From: Lantana camara
Lineage: Eukaryota; Streptophyta; Magnoliopsida; Lamiales; Verbenaceae
NCBI GenBank assembly: GCA_037501455.1
Contig: CM074856.1
Coordinates: 91,152,001-91,216,000 of the forward strand
Direction: 5' to 3'
Length of the DNA stretch: 64,000 nucleotides
The notes beneath the pieces are model-generated. The model did not search any database, had not been told where the DNA came from, and was given only the letters and a program-made list of their open reading frames with translations. Every line of letters begins with the position of its first letter. The stretch's first letter is position 1. The translations under genes were made by a program, and so were the position numbers. This document shows positions 1 through 11,092 of this stretch, piece after piece.

Positions 1-1321
1 CATGCCACATAAACAGTTCAAATCACATAAGGGAAAGCGGTAACAAAATACGAGCCCTATCTCTATTGCATTTTTACAATTGAGATTCCCCTCCCTAACA
101 TTTTGAGGGGTCTTCACTTATGGCCTCCTTGTTACTTGAATGTGGTCCATCTTACTCCATGGGTGCATTGTCTCCAAAATGAAAATAATTCCTCACCACC
201 TATCTCTACTCTCAAATTAATAAAAAGAAAAAGACATAAAGTAATAAGGCTCAATCTTCATATTGGCCTTAGACAATTACACGGGGCATACCCCGGCCTC
301 AAAAACAGTAATATGGAAAGCCACATAATAAATCACATAACAGTACGCACATAAGTGAGGCTCCAACCTCAATTGAAAAACGCAACTATAGGGCTCCAAC
401 CCCAATTTAAACCATCCATGTGCATAAATTAAAACCATGCATAGATCTAAACCCATGATCACCTAACATGCTTTTGCGAGAATTTAAATTTAGCCAACAA
501 ATTAAAATTCTCGTTTCAAGTCCTAATGACTTAAAACACGACTTGATGCGAGTCTTATTTATAAAAGTTTTCAATAAATCCCAAATTACCAAAACAAATA
601 AAATTCCAATTAATTTCTGAAAATTAATAATTTTATCAAAGATTGTATTTTCCCAAAATATAAACCGTTTCAATTTCTCAAAAATCCCAATTTTAAGTTT
701 TATTCAAAAATTAAAATAAATATTCAAAAATAAAAATTTTAAAATTAAAAGAAAAAATGGGACTGGATTGTACGAAACATGAAAAGACCGGATCACGAAA
801 ACGGCGCCCGTACGCGGAGAAGACCGCACGCACGCGGTGCACGCGCGCGGCCAAGGCCGCGTGAGGTCTTCTCTCATGCTTGCGGGCGGCGGTGGGCGGC
901 CAGTCTCGGCCGCCCTGGGTGGGTGCGCCCGGAAGGCTCCCGTACGGCGTGCGGGAGGTGCTGGGCGGGACGCCCTGCGCGCCTAGGTCAGGCGGGCGGT
1001 GCTGCGCGCGACTCCTTCGCCCGCGGGGTTTCGTGTGTTCGTCGTAATCCGGGTTTTCGTTTCGTGTTTTCGTTCAAAAGCAAAACCAATCCAAGAAATC
1101 CAAAAACAGTTTATACAGTTTCAAATCTAAAATTGTTTTCAAAAATTAAATTTTGTAAAAACCAATTTTCAGAAACTTTCAGGAAAAAATACAGTTTCGT
1201 AATTCAGGCTTTCTAAAACAATTATAAATACTCAATCGCATCAAGCCTAATAATTTCTACCAAATTCAATATAATTGAGACGAATTAGAAACACGATTTA
1301 CGAGGTGGCTCTGATACCACT
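1..1321 (-). mobile_element. Leader of a second, tandem Copia-A copy (partial)
   Basis: This stretch nearly repeats 8064-9402, the untranslated leader between the primer-binding site and gag of Copia-A. Read on the minus strand it directly follows the LTR at 1322-3260, so that LTR is also the 5' LTR of a second element whose body lies outside the window. It holds an AT-rich part, a GC-rich stem-rich block at about 785-1025, and the primer-binding site at its upper end. Small open frames inside it show no family features and are repeated with the leader, so I do not call genes. Confidence 0.85.
1307..1319 (-). other. Primer-binding site, initiator-Met tRNA type
   Basis: On the minus strand this reads TGGTATCAGAGCC, two bases after the LTR end CAACA. 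This is the usual plant copia primer site, complementary to the 3' end of initiator-Met tRNA, where minus-strand DNA synthesis starts. Confidence 0.92.
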
Positions 1322-1695
1322 TGTTGGAAAACACGAATCAGAAAGCAGGGGAATTTAAAAATTTTTCCAACAAAAGGACCTTGAACTCTCAATCGTGTAA
1401 CCAAATTCGTAGAGATAGAAAACTTACTTTTCTTTTATTCTTTCTTGAAGCGTTTCAAGCCACCCAAGAACGCTCTTCTCGCGGCTTGATCCCCTCTCCT
1501 TGGTAAAGCTCGAATCTTCAAACTTCTAACTTGAAGCTCTCTAGAGATAGTCCACCAACTTGATCACAATCTAACTAGTAAGGATGCTAGTTCTCTAGTT
1601 AGTGTTTAGGCTTAACCTAGGGTTTATTTGATCTTGGAGAAAGGAAGGTGTTCAACACATGAACCAAAAGAATTGCCAATTAGCTCTCGTGCTCC

Positions 1696-1707
1696 CCTAT
1701 ATATAGG
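1696..1707 (-). promoter_or_regulatory. Candidate TATA box of Copia-A LTR 1
   Basis: CCTATATATAGG, itself palindromic, lies about 350 bp inside the transcribed side of the CACGTG cluster. Equivalent TATAAATAG or TATATATAG boxes occur at the same place in every A-family LTR here, for example 33903-33912, which supports it as the core promoter. Confidence 0.65.
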
Positions 1708-2053
1708 AAAGGGAAGGGGCGGCCGAACCTAGTCCTTATGGACTAAGGATTTGGTCCCTCTCTCCTTTTACTTGATCATCAAGCAATTTTGACTTTGACT
1801 TTGAATTCTAATTCAAATCAACTTTCAAGAGAGCTAAAATATCCAAACTATTTTTGGATAATTTTATACTTTATTTATTTAAAATAAATAACTTATTTCA
1901 TCTAATTAATTAATTCATAATTAATTAACTAGATTATTTTTCTCCAAAATTAGACTTTCTTTTTAATCCAAAATTAAACCAAAGTCTATTAAATAATTAA
2001 CACATTTAATTATTTAATATATATATACAATATATATATTTATACACATGTGG

Positions 2054-2114
2054 GACACGTGTCACAAGGACACGTGTCGTTCACGTGACCCACACGTGTG
2101 GTTTCACACGTGTG
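2054..2114 (-). promoter_or_regulatory. Cluster of five CACGTG (G-box / ABRE-type) motifs in LTR U3
   Basis: Five CACGTG cores occur within 61 bp at about 2056, 2071, 2082, 2093 and 2107, most inside longer palindromes such as GACACGTGTC and CACACGTGTG. CACGTG is the known core for plant bZIP and bHLH factors, and for abscisic-acid response when flanked by C or G. The cluster recurs in the other A-family LTRs. A role in stress-linked LTR transcription is inferred. Confidence 0.6.
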
Positions 2115-3260
2115 GAACCCTCTTGGCCCGATTAACTCGTTCAATCATTTTCAAGCCTCAACTCATGTAACCAAGTTGTTGTGTGTGACCCTCTAGGTTC
2201 TCAATTCAATTAGCAGTGACCCTAATTAATTAATTTACTAATTAATTAATCATTCCACAGATTAAACGACCATTGTCTAGCAACAGGTGTTTAACCCCTA
2301 GCTGAATTGGAATGTTCGGATTCGACAGAACCTTTAAGTCATTGATTCATGTGAGATACAATCCTCCTACTTACTATCTCTCAACCAAGATCTAGGGCAA
2401 GGGAATAATCAGAACCCTAATAATCCGGTCTTAAAGCTAAGTGCATTTCATATCCATTTGATCTCAATCCAAGAAACCCTTTTCTTGATGTCTTGATCTA
2501 CTGCCTTGGCCAAGGACTCCATATGGCATATGAATGACTTACACAATAAGAGATCACCTTGCAAATGCAAGTGTAGGTCCTTTCTTGATTCTCATTCGCT
2601 TTCATGAATCACTTGTGCAGCCCTAGCATAAGCCTTGAATCAATTGTCTAAGGCGACACCCTTTAAAGCTTATACCTAAGGCTACAGAGTTAACTCATAA
2701 AGTGACAAGGAACCTCAAGTCTAAGGATCAATTAATCACATCAATGACTCGTGAGATATTTCCTAATCTGGAAGTTTCCATTTCCTGAAATAGAAACTTC
2801 CATTCCCATTTAGGAATGTCCTCACACGGTGCACCTCAGTGAACTTACTTATTAAAGTAAGCACCCTCATGTATCACGCACGTATCAACTATACACTTTG
2901 CACCTCCATGAAACAAGGTGGTCCTTCTTAAGGGCGTGATCCCACAAGTAAGCCTTAGAGGAGTCAGGTTGACACTCCCACTGTCTGTAGGACTCATCGG
3001 CTTGGAGTAATTTACTAATCATGACTTATGTGATATAGGGCTCGTTTCATGAACCATTTCACCTAAATGGTAGAGTCCTAAAGTCATCAGGATTAGAGGA
3101 GTTCTTATACATGCACAGATAAAGTAAACGCATACCAAACAAGAGCATATAAAGAAGTGTTGCCTCAATTCGTTATTTCATTCAAAGATTGTCTGCGATT
3201 ACAATAAGGAAAAGCACAAAGCGGATATACAATCGGCTTTCTAGGGCACTATTCCTAACA

Positions 3261-3271
3261 ATCTCCCACTT
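3261..3271 (-). other. Copia-A polypurine tract
   Basis: On the minus strand AAGTGGGAGAT sits directly before the 3' LTR start TGTTAGG and just after the gag-pol stop. This is the place and composition of a plus-strand primer. The same tract occurs at 58206-58216 in Copia-A2. Confidence 0.88.
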
Positions 3272-3276
3272 GCCCG

Positions 3277-6200
3277 TCAAAGCCATTCTAAAGCTACTCT
3301 AAGTCCCATCTTCTGAAGATGACCTTGGAAAGCTTCTCGACTAAGGGGTTTAGTAAGTGGATCTGCCACGTTCTCTGCTGATGTGACCCTCTCAATTAGC
3401 ACATCTCCTCTTTTGATAATATCACGGATTAGGTGATACTTCCTCATAATGTGCTTGGTCCGTTGGTGAGATCTTGGTTCTGTTGATTGAGCAACCGCCC
3501 CAGTGTTGTCACAAAACACAGTAATGGGGTCTTTCATGCTAGGAACAACATTCAACTCTTGAATGAAGTTTCTAATCCAAACACCTTCCTTAGCTGCATC
3601 ATTTCCAGCTAAGTATTCGGCCTCAGTGGTCGAATCTGCAGTGGTTGTTTTCTTGGAACTCTTCCAACTTACTGCTCCATCATTTAGGCAGAAAATGTAT
3701 CCTGACATTGACTTAAAATCGTCTAAGTCAGATGCAAAGCTTGCATCGCAGTATCCTTCGACAGTAAGATCTTTCTGACCTCCGTAAACTAAGAATAAAT
3801 CTTTAGTATTTTTCAAGTACTTAAGAATATTCTTCACGGCAGCCCAGTGACCATCTCCAGGGTCAGATTGGAAACGACTTGTTACACTAAGTGCATAAGC
3901 CACATCCGGTCGAGTACATAACATTGCATACATTATGCTACCTATTGCTGATACATAAGGTGTATGAGTCATTCTTTCCTTCTCAAGGTTAGTCTTAGGA
4001 CACATCTTCTTTGAAAGACATGTTCCTACACTCATAGGAAGGTTCTTAACCTTTGCTAACTCCATATTGAATCTCTTCAATACTTTGTCAATGTACATCG
4101 ACTGTGATAGTCCTATTAACCTTCTAGATCTATCTCTATAGATTTTAATTCCAAGGATATAGGACGCATCACCAAGATCTTTCATCTCGAATTGGTTCTA
4201 TAACCATAACTTAGTTACTTTCATATCATCCTTCGAATTCCCAATAAGAAGGATGTCATCAACATAAAGTACTATGAATTGCACTGAGGTCTCCAATTCC
4301 TTTCTATACACACATGATTCATTCGAAATTTGGATGAAGCCAAACGCTTTGACCGATTCATCAAATCGAATGTTCCAATTCCTAGAAGCCTGTTTCAATC
4401 CATAGATTGATCTTTGGAGTTTGCAAACCTTTTGCTCACTCCCACTGAATGTGAAACCTATGGGTTGCTCCATATAGATGTCTTTGTCAATGTCACCATT
4501 GAGAAAGGCAGTTTTCACATCCATTTGTCATATCTCATAGTCATAATATGCAGCAATGGCAAGCATGATCCGAATAGACTTTTGCATTGCAACTGGCGAA
4601 AAAGTTTCATCAAAGTCCACGCTGGGTCTTTGAGTGAATCCTTTTGCAACCAGTCTTGCTTTGTAGGCTGGAATACTTCCATCAACTCCAAGCTTTCTCT
4701 TAAAGATCCATTTGCAACCTATGGGTTTGACCCCATCAGGCAAATCTACCAAGGTCCAAACTTGGTTGGAGTTCATGGAGTCCATTTCGGATTTCATGGC
4801 TTCTATCCACTGTTCAGAGTCAGAATCTGAAAGTGCCTCCTCATATGTTAAAGGATCATTATCCTTTTGAGAAATTTCATGGAAGAATCCATACCATCTC
4901 TCCGGTTGTCTAGGAGTGCGTTCAGAACGCCTTAGAGGAGGATTTTCGTGTGTATCGAAATTCGTGATTGGTTGTGGTTGATCAGTAGGGGATGTTTCTT
5001 CAGTGGGTGGCGTGGGGTCACTTTGTACTTCCTCTAATTCTATGATCTTGCCTTTCCTTTCTTTAAGGAACGGTTCCTCAAGAAAAGTGGCATTTCTGGA
5101 AACAAATACCTTTGGCTCATATTGATCATAGAAGTAATATCCTATGGATTCCTTAGGATAACCTACAAAGTAGCATAAGTTAGAACGAGATTCTAACTTA
5201 TCTCCCACTGTCCTCTTCATGTAAGCAGGACAACCCCAAATTCTTAAGTAAGAATAGCTAGGGATTTTACCATGCCATATTTCGTAGGGCGTTTTAGGGA
5301 CTGACTTAGAGGGAACAAGATTCAGAATCTTTGCTGCACTTTCTAGGGCATAACCCCAGAAAGAAGGTGGTAAGTCAGTGAAACTCATCATAGAACGAAC
5401 CATATCAAGTAGGGTTCGATTCCTTCTCCCAGAAACTCCATTAAGCTGAGGAGTTCCCGGAGGAGTCCACTGAGAGATAATCCCATTATCTTTGAGATGA
5501 TTAAGGAATTCTTCACTACGATATTCGCCTCCTCGATCAGATCGAAGTGCTTTGATCTTGTGACCAGTTTGGTTCTCAACCTCCTTTTGAAATTCTAAGA
5601 ATTTCTCAAAAGCTTCAGATTTATACTACATTAAGTATATATAACCATACCGACTAAAGTCATCAGTAAAGGTTATGAAATACTGATGATTGTTTCAAGT
5701 GCTTACACTAAGCGGTCCACAAACATCAGTATGGATCAAATCCAAAACCTTAGTGGCACGTTCCACAGTTCCTTTAAAAGGAACTTTGGACATTTTTCCT
5801 TTGGGACAAGATTCGCAAGAAGTTAACTCCTTAAGATCATTTTCAGAGAATGATCCTAAAGTGCTTATCTTGCTAATTCTGTTCTTGGAAATGTGTCCTA
5901 ATCTAGCGTGCCATAAGGGAGCTGAAACTTTGTCATCTCTCTTACGCTTTGTTTCTCGTTGTATATTCATAATATTGATATTCTGAGTTAGACAAAGTCC
6001 ATTACTTAGAGTACCGATGTGAACGGAAGAGTTGTTCCGTTTGATAAAGTATTTACCATTCTTAATATAAGTTTCATAACCTTCACAATCTAATATTGGA
6101 ACTGAAATTATATTACGAATAATGCTCGTTACATAAAGGACTTTATTTAAGACTAACTCAAAACTACCTAAATCTAATCTAATTGTGCCTAAAGGTCGAG

Positions 6201-7197
6201 CTTCAACGTTTGAGCCATCGCCAATCTTCAAGACACATTCTCCTTCTTTAAGTTGTTGGACTTCACTTAGCATCTGTACATCATTACAGATATGAGTTCC
6301 ACAACCGGTATCAAGTACCCAAGAACTAGAATTAATAGAAAGATTTACTTCAACGAGAAAGATACCTTTCTTTAGAGTAGCCTTGTACTCTGGGCAGTTT
6401 CTCCTCCAATGTCCCGCTTTGCCACAATGGAAGCAAACATCCTCTTTCTGATCACGCTTCTTCTTTTGGGCCTTCCCCTTCGAAATGCCACCAGTGGGCC
6501 TAAGGGGTTTCTTCTTCTTCTTTTGGGCTTTCTTGCCCTTACCTTTAGAAGGCCCAGAAGAGGAAGATGGAGCATTCACCATCAAAACCTTATTGTCCTT
6601 CTTGATCGTTCTTTCAGCAATCACAAGCTGACTAATCAGCTCAGCTATAGTAGCACCAACATGATTCATATTGAAGTTAAGGACAAAAGGGTTGAATGAT
6701 GGAGGGAGCGAAGCTACCAACAAATCCACTGAAAGCTCATCTTTCAGTGGCATGTCCATGGAGGCAAGTTTCTCAGTAAGGGTGAGAAACTTGAGTCCAT
6801 ATTCATGGACACTTGTACCTTCCCTCATTCTCAAGTGGAATAATTCCTTTGAAGTATTATACCTTGTAACACGTTCATGAGGGCGGTAAAGTTGCTCTAA
6901 GTGGTCGTAAATCTCCCAAGCGAATTCCATGGCCTCATGTTGCCTTTGCAAGTCCGGAGACATGTTAGCTAACATAAGGCAACGGGCTTGGAGATTATCA
7001 TCCTTCCACTTCTGAATCGCGTCCCGCTCGGCCCGAGTGGGAGCCTCCCCTTCGGGACTAGGCTCCCCTTCGAAGAGAACATAAGTTCTCTTCTCAGAAT
7101 CTAAAATGATTTTTAGATTCCTCAGCCAATCAGAATAGTTGGGACCAGTCAACTTGTTTGACTCGAGGATCGATACACGAGGGTTTTTGGTTGCCAT
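3277..7197 (-). pseudogene. Copia-A gag-pol polyprotein, four in-frame stops
   Basis: One frame of 1307 codons runs from ATG at 7197 to the stop at 3277, with premature stops at codons 501, 524, 890 and 1000 and no frameshift. Domain order is Gag, protease, integrase, reverse transcriptase, RNase H, the Ty1/copia order. A CCHC zinc knuckle starts at Cys255 (CFHCGKAGHWRRNC). The protease site is DTG at 296-298 within WVLDTGC. A GAG-pre-integrase His/Cys region follows. The integrase has D in SDRGGEY at 554, but the Glu expected 36 residues later is Gly590. YVDD of the polymerase is at 978-981, and RNase H keeps its D, E, D positions (YCDAS, TEAEY, FCDN). Upstream is a 2.2-kb leader, and the polypurine tract lies just past the stop. 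It could not yield a full polyprotein. Family call is firm; lineage within copia is not settled. Confidence 0.95.
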
Positions 7198-9402
7198 TTC
7201 AAAACACGTAGAGAATCACAGAATCTACGACCTAAATGGTAAAACAGAGAACTAGTGAGCATGCTGAATTATAACGATATACAAAAGATAAGGTCTTTAA
7301 TCTAATGTAGCTCCCACTGTTTTTCAAAGATCTATAATTCCTAAAGATCTAAGAGGAAGACGTTTCCCAATGGGTATTAAGATCCTAGGCATTTTACCTC
7401 GAACCCACGACTCGCGGACATTCTAAGTAAGAACCCTAGGTAGGTACAACTTACCAATTCTAACACCTTTAGAACTGTTAGTAATTGTTTTTGCATCACC
7501 TATCTTTCAATATGGACCCACGACTCGTGAGACATCCATATTTACTTAGGCGTTAAGCTAGACCCATCAATCATAAGATCATGATCAAAACTTAGTTCGA
7601 ACGACCCACGACTCACGGACATCGCCCTTGCTAAAATTGACCACGAAATATTGATCATTTAAAAGGATCAATTAGGTAACTAAGAACTAATAAGCTCCAC
7701 TAGCTATCCCACAACTCGCGGACAATAACTAGTTTCACTTACTAAACTTAAAACCTATTGATGGAATGCTAGGAATTTAATTCAAAATTTGCATCTCGAA
7801 TTAAACACCTATTTGTTCGAAATTAGCTTAATATTTAATGGGAATTTTCGAATCAACCTGAGAGTTGTCCGGTTCGACCTCACCAACATATATGTTATCC
7901 AATTTTATTAGTCTTGATTAATGCAAGTACACTTAAATGCATTTCAAACAAGCACATAAACAGATAACATGTCCTAGCATGATACTAACATGTAATGATC
8001 ATGGGTTCTACCTATCTTATGCGTGATATGTGGGAGCCACTCCACAATCACAAGTTCTAACATACATGCCACATAAACAGTTCAAATCACATAAGGGAAA
8101 GCGGTAACAAAATACGAGCCCTATCTCTATTGCATTTTTACAATTGAGATTCCCCTCCCTAACATTTTGAGGGGTCTTCACTTATGGCCTCCTTGTTACT
8201 TGAATGTGGTCCATCTTACTCCATGGGTGCATTGTGTCCAAAATGAAAATAAAACCTCACCACCTATCTCTACTCTCAAATTAATAAAAAGAAAAAGACA
8301 TGAAGTAATAAGGCTCAATCTTCATATTGGCCTTAGACAATTACACGGGGCATACCCCGGCCTCAAAAACAGTAATATGGAAAGCCACATAATAAATCAC
8401 ATAACAGTACGCACATAAGTGAGGCTCCAACCTCAATTGAAAAACGCAACTATAGGGCTCCAACCCCAATTTAAACCATCCATGTGCATAAATTAAAACC
8501 ATGCATAGATCTAAACCCATGATCACCTAACATGCTTTTGCGAGAATTTAAATTTAGCCAATAAATTAAAATTCTCGTTTCAAGTCCTAATGACTTAAAA
8601 CACGACTTGATGCGAGTCTTACTTATAAAAGTTTTCAATAAATCCCAAATTACCAAAACAAATAAAATTCCAATTAATTTTGAAAATTAATAATTTTATC
8701 AAAGATTGTATTTTCCCAAAATATAAACCGTTTCAATTTCTCAAAAATCCCAATTTTAAGTTTTATTCAAAAATTAAAATAAATATTCAAAAATAAAAAT
8801 TTTAAAATTAAAATAAAAAATGGGACTGGATTGCACAAAATACGAAAAGACCGGATCACGAAAACGGGGCCCGTACGCGGAGAAGACCGCACGCATGCGG
8901 TGCGCGCGCGCGGCCAAGGCCGCGTGAGGTCTTCCCTCATGCTTTCGGGTGGCGGTGGGCGGCCAGTCTCGGCCGCCCTGGGCGGGCGCGCCCGGAACGC
9001 TCCCGTACGGCGTGCGGGAGGTGCTGGGCGGGACGTCCTGCGCGCGCCTAGGTCAGGCGGGCGGTGCTGCGCGCGAAGCCCACGCGCGCGACTCCTTCGC
9101 GCGCGGGGTTTCGCGTGTTCGTCGTAATCCAGGTTTTCGTTTCGTGTTTTCGTTCAAAAGCAAAACCAATCCAAGAAATCCAAAAACAGTTTATACTGTT
9201 TCAAATCTAAAATTGTTTTCAAAAAATTAAATTTTGTAAAAACCAATTTTCAGAAACTTTCAGGAAAAAATACAGTTTCGTAATTCAGGCTTTCTAAAAC
9301 AGTTACAAATACTCAATCGCATCAAGCCTAAGAATTTCTACCAAATTCAATATAATTGAGATGAATCAGAAACACGATTTACGAGGTGGCTCTGATACCA
9401 GT
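7198..9402 (-). other. Copia-A untranslated leader
   Basis: This is the stretch between primer-binding site and gag start. It is AT-rich except for a GC-rich block at about 8865-9110, which has CG-rich stems and a CGGCC-AA-GGCCG hairpin. Near gag it carries four copies of a CCCACGACTCG(C/T)G-type motif at 7404, 7517, 7605 and 7708. I see no credible gene here; the short open frames are shared with the leader at 1-1321 and have no recognisable product. Confidence 0.8.
9388..9400 (-). other. Copia-A primer-binding site
   Basis: TGGTATCAGAGCC on the minus strand, two bases after the 5' LTR end at 9403. It fixes this LTR as the 5' LTR of the element coding at 3277-7197. Confidence 0.92.
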
Positions 9403-11092
9403 TGTTGGAAAACACGAATCAGAAGGAAAACACGAATCAGAAAGCAGCGGAATTTAAAAATTTTTCCAACAAAAGGACCTTGAACTCGCAACCGTGTAAC
9501 CAAATTCGTAGAGATAGAAAACTTATTTTCTTTTATTCTTTCTTGAAGCGTTTCAAGCCACCCAAGAACGCTCTTCTCGCGGCTTGATCCCCTCTCCTTG
9601 GTAAAGCTCGAATCTTCAAACTTCTAACTTGAAGCTCTCTAGAGATAGTCCACCAACTTGATCACAATCTAACTAGTAAGGATGCTAGTTCTCTAGTTAG
9701 TGTTTAGGCTTAACCTAGGGTTTATTTGATCTTGGAGAAAGGAAGGTGTTCAACACATGAAGCAAAAGAATTGCCAATTAGCTCTCTAAGGGGAGCATGA
9801 GCTCCCCTATATATAGGAAAGGGAAGGGGCGGCCGAACCTAGTCCTTATGGACTAAGGATTTGGTCCCTCTCTCCTTTTACTTGATTATCAAGCAATTTT
9901 GACTTTGACTTTGAATTCTAATTCAAATCAACTTTCAAGAGAGCTAAAATATCCAAACTATTTTTGGATAATTTTATACTTTATTTATTTAAAATAAATA
10001 ACTTATTTAATCTAATTAATTAATTCATAATTAATTAACTAGATTATTTTTCTCCAAAATTAGACTTTCTTTTTAATCCAAAATTAAACCAAAGTCTATT
10101 AAATAATTAACACATTTAATTATTTAACATATATATACAATATATATATTTATACACGTGTGGGACACGCGTCACAAGGACACATGTCATTCACGTGACC
10201 CACACGTGTGGTTTCACACGTGTGGAACCCTCTTGGCCCGATTAACTCGTTTAATCATTTTCAAGCCTCAACTCATGTAACCAAGTTGTTGTGTGTGACC
10301 CTCTAGGTTCTCAATTCAATTAGCAGTGACCCTAATTAATTAATTCACTAATTAATTATTCATTCCAAAGATTAAACGACCATAGTCTAGCAACAGGTGT
10401 TTAACCCCTAGCTGAATTGGAATGTTCGGATTCGACAGAACCTTTAAGTCATTGATTCATGTGAGATACAATCCTCCTACTTACTATCTCTCAACCAAGA
10501 TCTAGGGCAAGGGAATAATCAGAACCCTAATAATCCGGTCTTAAAGCTAAGTGCATTTCATATCCATTTGATCTCAATCCAAGAAACCTTTTCTTGATGT
10601 CTTGATCTACTGCCTTGGCCAAGGACTCCATATGGCATATGAATGACTTACACAATAAGAGATCACCTTGCAAATGCAAGTGTAGGTCCTTTCTTGATTC
10701 TCATTCACTTTCATGAATCACTTGTGCAGCCCTAGCATAAGCCTTGAATCAGTTGTCTAAGGCGGCACCCTTTAAAGCTTATAAGTTAACTCATAAAGTG
10801 ACAAGGAACCTCAAGTCTAAGGATCAATTAATCACATCAATGACTCGTGAGATATTTCCTAATCTGGAAGTTTCCATTTCCTGAAATAGAAACTTCCTTT
10901 CCCATTTAGGAATGTCCTCACACGGGGCACCTCAGTGAACTTACTTATTAAAGTAAGCACCCTCATGTATCACGCACGTATCAACTATACACTTTGCACC
11001 TCCATGAAACAAGGTGGTCCTTCTTAAGGGCGTGATCCCACAAGCAAGCCTTAGAGGAGTCAGGTTGACACTCCCACTGTCTGTAGGACTCA
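9403..11092 (-). mobile_element. Copia-A 5' LTR, segment 1 (split by a solo LTR)
   Basis: Matches 1322 to about 3003 of LTR 1 with few differences, including the CACGTG cluster near 10157-10220 and the TATA box near 9805. It starts with an 18-bp duplication of its own first bases (GGAAAACACGAATCAGAA repeated at 9407-9442). It stops at ACTCA, where Gypsy-C was inserted. Confidence 0.92.
11088..11092. repeat. TSD ACTCA, left copy, for Gypsy-C
   Basis: ACTCA precedes TGTAACGCC here and follows TGTTACA at 16824-16828. The uninterrupted site in LTR 1 (near 3000) has a single ACTCA followed by TCGG, confirming a 5-bp duplication made on insertion. Confidence 0.95.

Larger units (their letters stand above)
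1322..3260 (-). mobile_element. Copia-A LTR 1 (3' LTR of Copia-A, 5' LTR of the next tandem copy)
   Basis: A 1939-bp LTR that on the minus strand begins TGTTAGGAATAG and ends TTTTCCAACA, with TG...CA termini. It is flanked by a polypurine tract on one side (3261-3271) and a primer-binding site on the other (1307-1319), so both sides look like internal element DNA. It carries a CACGTG cluster (2054-2114) and a TATA box (1696-1707). Compared with the other A-family LTRs it lacks a short segment just downstream of the TATA box, near 1690. Confidence 0.92.

Noticed and set aside
103..354. 83-codon frame in the Copia-A leader, repeated at 8167-8418
   Set aside because: Its repetition comes from the tandem copy of the leader. 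It lies in AT-rich untranslated sequence and is not kept as a frame in Copia-B.
779..1216. 145-codon Arg/Gly/Pro-rich frame in the GC-rich leader block
   Set aside because: GC-rich DNA gives long frames by chance. The equivalent block at 8831-9230 has different frames and lengths.
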